Below the pieces are notes generated by a model. That model made no database searches, was not told where the DNA came from, and saw nothing but the letters and a program-made list of their open reading frames with translations. A stretch of 64,000 nucleotides of DNA from the NCBI GenBank assembly GCA_963837635.1, contig CAWINY010000006.1:744001-808000 (forward strand). Direction: 5' to 3'. The translations under genes and the position numbers were made by a program. Source of the stretch: CAWINY01 sp963837635 (GTDB lineage: Bacteria > Acidobacteriota > Terriglobia > Terriglobales > Acidobacteriaceae). Shown here piece by piece: positions 59,783 to 64,000 of the stretch (the stretch's first letter is position 1; every line of letters begins with the position of its first letter).

Positions 59783-60819
59783 TGACGGCTAAACTGAAGA
59801 CTGCGATCGTGGGCGCCACCGGCTACGCCGGTTTCGAGCTGGCGCGCCTGCTGTTGAAGCACCCCGCCCTGGCGCAGCCGCTGCTGATGCGGCGTGACGG
59901 CGAAGCCAAAAGCACGCCGCTGAACGAGGTTTACCCCCATATCAGTGGCAACGGCAGTTTTCCGCTGGAACCGTTCTCGTGGGACAAGTTGAAGAGCGTC
60001 GATCTGTTATTTCTGGCCACGCCGCATGAACTTTCGCGCGAGCGGGTGCCGGAAGCGATCGAGCGCGGCCTTCGGGTTATCGATCTGAGCGGCGCGTGGC
60101 GCTTGCGGAAACCCGAACATCGCGACGTGTACGGCTTCCACGATGCCGACCCGGCGAGGGCCGAGGAGCTGACCGAGTCCGCCGTGTACGGACTGCCGGA
60201 ATTGAACCGCAAGCGCATTGTTAATGCAGACCTGGTGGCGAACCCCGGCTGCTATGCCACCTCGGTCATTTTGGCGCTGGCGCCGCTGGTGAAGGCGGGC
60301 GTGGTCGATGTGAAGCACGGGATCATTTCCGACTCGAAGTCCGGAGTCAGCGGCGCGGGCAAAACGCCTACGGCCAAGACGCACTTTGTCGAGGTCGCGG
60401 ACAATCTCTCCGCATACGCGGTGTTCGCCCACCGGCACACGGGAGAGATCCTCGAACAGTTGCAGCTGGCGGCCGAGGACTTCATCTTCACGCCGCATCT
60501 GCTGCCTATTCCGCGCGGTATTCTTTCCACTATTTATCTTCGGTTCAAAGAAGAAAGCACGCCCGAGCAGATTGAGGCGATCTATCGGGACGTTTACGGC
60601 AAATCCCCGTGGGTGCGGCTGTTTGGTGGTGCGCGGCTGCCGCAGATTCAGTTCTCGGTGCGTACCAATTACTGCGACATCGGCTTCTGCCTTGCTCCCG
60701 ACCGGCGACGATGCGTCGTCGTGTCCTGCCTGGACAACCTGTTGAAGGGCGCCGCCGGACAGGCGGTGCAAAACATGAACGTGATGTACGGCTGGAGCGA
60801 GCAGGAGGGGTTGCAGTGA
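59782..60819 (+). CDS. argC: N-acetyl-gamma-glutamyl-phosphate reductase
   Basis: A 345-residue NADPH reductase, third step of arginine synthesis. Marks are KTAIVGATGYAGFELARLLL (Rossmann), LFLATPHELSRERVPEAI, ADLVANPGCYATSVILAL with active-site Cys, ISDSKSGVSGAGKTP and SAYAVFAHRHTGEILEQL. Full length. It is coupled to argR upstream by TGATG and to argB downstream by a GTGA overlap. Confidence 0.97.
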   Translation: MTAKLKTAIVGATGYAGFELARLLLKHPALAQPLLMRRDGEAKSTPLNEVYPHISGNGSFPLEPFSWDKLKSVDLLFLATPHELSRERVPEAIERGLRVIDLSGAWRLRKPEHRDVYGFHDADPARAEELTESAVYGLPELNRKRIVNADLVANPGCYATSVILALAPLVKAGVVDVKHGIISDSKSGVSGAGKTPTAKTHFVEVADNLSAYAVFAHRHTGEILEQLQLAAEDFIFTPHLLPIPRGILSTIYLRFKEESTPEQIEAIYRDVYGKSPWVRLFGGARLPQIQFSVRTNYCDIGFCLAPDRRRCVVVSCLDNLLKGAAGQAVQNMNVMYGWSEQEGLQ

Positions 60820-61595
60820 AGATCGTAGTAAAAATCGGCGGCGCGGCGATGGACGACAAAGAGCTGTTGCACAAGTGCTCTCAGGCGGTCTCCGACCTGA
60901 TGGACGACGGGCACCGAGTGGCCCTGGTGCACGGCGGCGGCAAGGCCTTGACCCGCACCCTGACGCAACTGGGGAAGACCAGCGAATTTATCCAGGGACT
61001 GCGCGTCACCGACGCCGAGACGCGCGATGCCGCGCTGATGGTGCTGGCGGGGCGCATCAACAAGGAATTCGTGGCCGCGCTGTCCTCGCTGGGGAAACCC
61101 GCGATGGGGCTCTCCGGCGGCGATGGCGGTGTCTTTCGCGCTCGCCGGAAAAGCAATCCCGACCTCGGTTTCGTGGGCGAAATCTGCTCGGTGGAGACGC
61201 GTTGGCTGAACGCCATCTGGGACAACGGCGGGGTGCCGATCATCTCCAGCCTGGCGCTGGGTTGGGACGGCCAATACTACAACGTGAACGCTGACCAGAT
61301 GGCCTCGGCGTGCGCCATCGCCTGCCAGGCGAACGCGCTGGTGTTCCTGACGGACGTGCCCGGGGTGAAGGGGGCCGACGGCGTCGTGATGCGCTGGCTT
61401 AACCTGAAACAGGTGCCGGCGCTGGTCGCAGACGCGGTGATCAGTGGTGGCATGCTGCCCAAACTGGAAGCGTGTTCGCAAGCCTTGCGCCGCGGCGTGG
61501 GCCGGGTGCGCATCCTGCCGGCCGCGCAGGCGGAAGTCCTACCGCAGTTTTACCTGCGAAAAATCGAGGTCGGCACTGAGGTCATGGCCGGATAG
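60816..61595 (+). CDS. argB: Acetylglutamate kinase
   Basis: A 259-residue amino-acid kinase, second step of arginine synthesis. GTG 60816 overlaps the argC stop (GTGA). Marks are VKIVVKIGGAAMDDKELLHK, HRVALVHGGGKALTRTLTQL, RVTDAETRDAALMVLAGRIN and YNVNADQMASACAIACQANA, then VFLTDVPGVKG and ISGGMLPKLEACSQAL. Full length. A hairpin repeat lies between it and argF. Confidence 0.97.
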   Translation: MKIVVKIGGAAMDDKELLHKCSQAVSDLMDDGHRVALVHGGGKALTRTLTQLGKTSEFIQGLRVTDAETRDAALMVLAGRINKEFVAALSSLGKPAMGLSGGDGGVFRARRKSNPDLGFVGEICSVETRWLNAIWDNGGVPIISSLALGWDGQYYNVNADQMASACAIACQANALVFLTDVPGVKGADGVVMRWLNLKQVPALVADAVISGGMLPKLEACSQALRRGVGRVRILPAAQAEVLPQFYLRKIEVGTEVMAG

Positions 61596-61620
61596 CGTTC
61601 GGTGTAGCGCCGGCGACGGT

Positions 61621-61657
61621 GCCCCATATCTGCCCGCCTTTGGCAGATGTGGGCCAC
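61621..61657 (+). repeat. CCCACATCTGC-type hairpin repeat, copy 5 (diverged)
   Basis: Arms GCCCCATATCTGCC (61621-61634) and GGCAGATGTGGGCC (61642-61655) pair with mismatches. It lies inside the arg operon between argB and argF, in the same orientation as the other four copies. Confidence 0.75.
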
Positions 61658-61709
61658 CTACAAAGTCGCCGGCGCAATTTATGATTTTGCCCGGAAGGGG
61701 TGTTAAGAA

Positions 61710-62706
61710 GTGAGTACAACCCTTGAAAGCGTCGAGACGAAGCTAGGCGCGGTGCCCTTGCGGGCCTCCGACCTGATCTCAATCGAGGACCTGTCGTCCG
61801 CCGAGATCCAAGGATTACTTGCGCTGGCCACGGCGATGAAGGCAAGCCCACGCCAATATGCTGACGTGCTGGCCGGCAAACAACTGGTGATGTTCTTCGA
61901 GAAGCCGTCGCTGCGCACGCGCCTGACGTTTGAGGCCGGGATGGCAAGCCTGGGCGGCACGGCGTTCTTTGTCGATCAGACGCGCTCGCGCCTGGACGCG
62001 CGCGAGTCGCTCAGCGACATCGCGCGGAACCTGGAGCGCTGGGTTCATGGCGTGGTGTTGCGTGTCTTCGCGCACGCTACCGTCACCGGCATGGCCGAGC
62101 ATGCGGGGATTCCGGTGATCAATGCGCTGAGCGATCTGGAGCACCCATGCCAGGCGCTGGCGGACTATCTCACGCTGCGGGAGAAATTCGGCGATCTGAG
62201 CAAGGTCAAGCTGGCGTTCGTGGGCGACGGCAACAACGTGGCGCATTCCCTAATGCTTGCCGCCGCGTTGACCGGCGGCCGATTTGCGATCGCCACACCC
62301 GCCGGTTACGAGCCGAACGCGGCGGTAGTCGCGCAGGCGATGGCAATGGCCGCACAAACCGGGGCAATGATCGAGTTGATGAACGATCCCGGGGCGGCGG
62401 TCAGCGGCGCTCACGCCATTTACACCGACGTGTGGGCCAGCATGGGGCAGGAGCAGGAAGCGGCCGATCGGGCCGCCATCTTCGTGCCCTATCAGGTGAA
62501 TGCCGCGCTGATGGCCAAAGCCGCACCGGATGCGGTGTTCATGCATTGCCTGCCGGCTCACCGTGGCGAAGAGGTGACGGCCGAGGTGATCGACTCCCCG
62601 CGGTCCATGGTTTTTGATCAGGCGGAGAATCGCCTGCACGCACAGAAAGCTATTCTTTATTCACTGATGGGCGCCGGAGAACCGAGTGTCCAAAGAAGGA
62701 GTGCTC

Positions 62707-62714
<8 letters not shown>
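61710..62714 (+). CDS. argF: Ornithine carbamoyltransferase
   Basis: A 334-residue enzyme making citrulline from ornithine and carbamoyl phosphate. Starting at GTG. Marks are MFFEKPSLRTRLTFEAGMAS (carbamoyl-phosphate loop), HPCQALADYLTLREKFG, KLAFVGDGNNVAHSLMLAAA and FMHCLPAHRGEEVTAEVIDS. The S-T-R-T-R site reads S-L-R-T-R. It overlaps argG by 8 bases. An N-acetylornithine-specific variant cannot be excluded by eye. Confidence 0.94.
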
Positions 62715-63917
<1,203 letters not shown>

Positions 63918-63921
<4 letters not shown>

Positions 63922-64000
63922 AGATGTGGTCGGGGCGGTTCGGCCACCCCCTGAACCCTGAATTCGAAAGCTGGCAGCGGTCTTTCGGTTTCGACCAGAG
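63918..64000 (+). CDS. argH: Argininosuccinate lyase, N-terminal part
   Basis: The final arginine gene begins here and runs off the window. GTG 63918 overlaps the argG stop; ATG 63924 is the other start. The visible part reads MWSGRFGHPLNPEFESWQRS and fits the ArgH opening LWGGRF-x-x-x-x-x-x-x-x-x-x-x-N-x-S. It splits argininosuccinate into arginine and fumarate. No catalytic residue is yet visible. Confidence 0.9.

Overview
The window is a 64 kb stretch of a GC-rich bacterial chromosome, most probably an Acidobacteriota member (Terriglobia / Koribacter-like). This is an inference from the gene mix and intergenic style: small zinc-ribbon proteins, a PEP-CTERM protein, an EXORDIUM-like secreted protein, DUF5715 and Sel1 proteins, an hspR-type heat-shock operon, and many dispersed palindromic and simple-sequence intergenic repeats. 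No rRNA operon or CRISPR array is present. Two intact tRNAs (Glu-CUC, Ala-GGC) and one tRNA-Cys remnant are visible.

Layout. 1-3.9 kb is housekeeping: a peroxiredoxin fragment, a PASTA protein, nusB, a VOC-lumazine synthase fusion and a MoxR ATPase. 4.0-12.2 kb looks like a decayed genomic island. A 19-bp direct repeat at 4039-4057 duplicates the 3' end of tRNA-Glu at 12184-12202. Between the repeats lie a phosphoesterase, a HAD protein, two paralogous zinc-ribbon proteins, gene fragments, a frameshifted HTH gene, an IS200 element, an ISAzo13 element and a frameshifted PEP-CTERM gene. 12.5-15.1 kb is an arsenic operon: a MarR-type regulator, arsM and an ACR3 pump. 16-24.5 kb carries a PocR/PAS hybrid histidine kinase, sucCD, trpD, an FmdB-type protein, yajQ and a polyprenyl diphosphate synthase. 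An IS5-family element follows at 24.8-25.7 kb, then a PspC gene with a stop at codon 2.

26.2-30.1 kb is dnaK-dnaJ-hspR with a HAIR-like operator in the dnaK promoter. 30-42.5 kb mixes metabolic and cell-envelope genes (histone-deacetylase-like enzyme, ferredoxin reductase, rpiB, glyA, DehI-like, dacB, DUF488, selA) with an orphan BrnA antitoxin. A second ISAzo13 copy (42.6-43.9 kb) has clipped the end of a Sel1-repeat gene. 44.5-57.8 kb holds a DsbA-like oxidoreductase, a LuxR-type regulator with a perfect tandem repeat, PilZ, folK, a ferredoxin, lpxC, a response regulator, tsaD, a CCA-adding-type enzyme and OsmC. The window ends in a compact arginine operon, argR-argC-argB-argF-argG-argH (argH cut), with an ARG-box-like operator.

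Three points join separate parts of the window. (i) The island boundaries and transposon target duplications can be read directly, so several ancestral gene structures can be reconstructed. (ii) A hairpin family of about 35 bp (arms CCCACATCTGC / GCAGATGTGGG) recurs five times, always in the same orientation. (iii) Self-regulated stress modules (arsenic, heat shock) and the arginine operon each carry a visible operator overlapping a promoter. All calls were made by eye; no database search was run.
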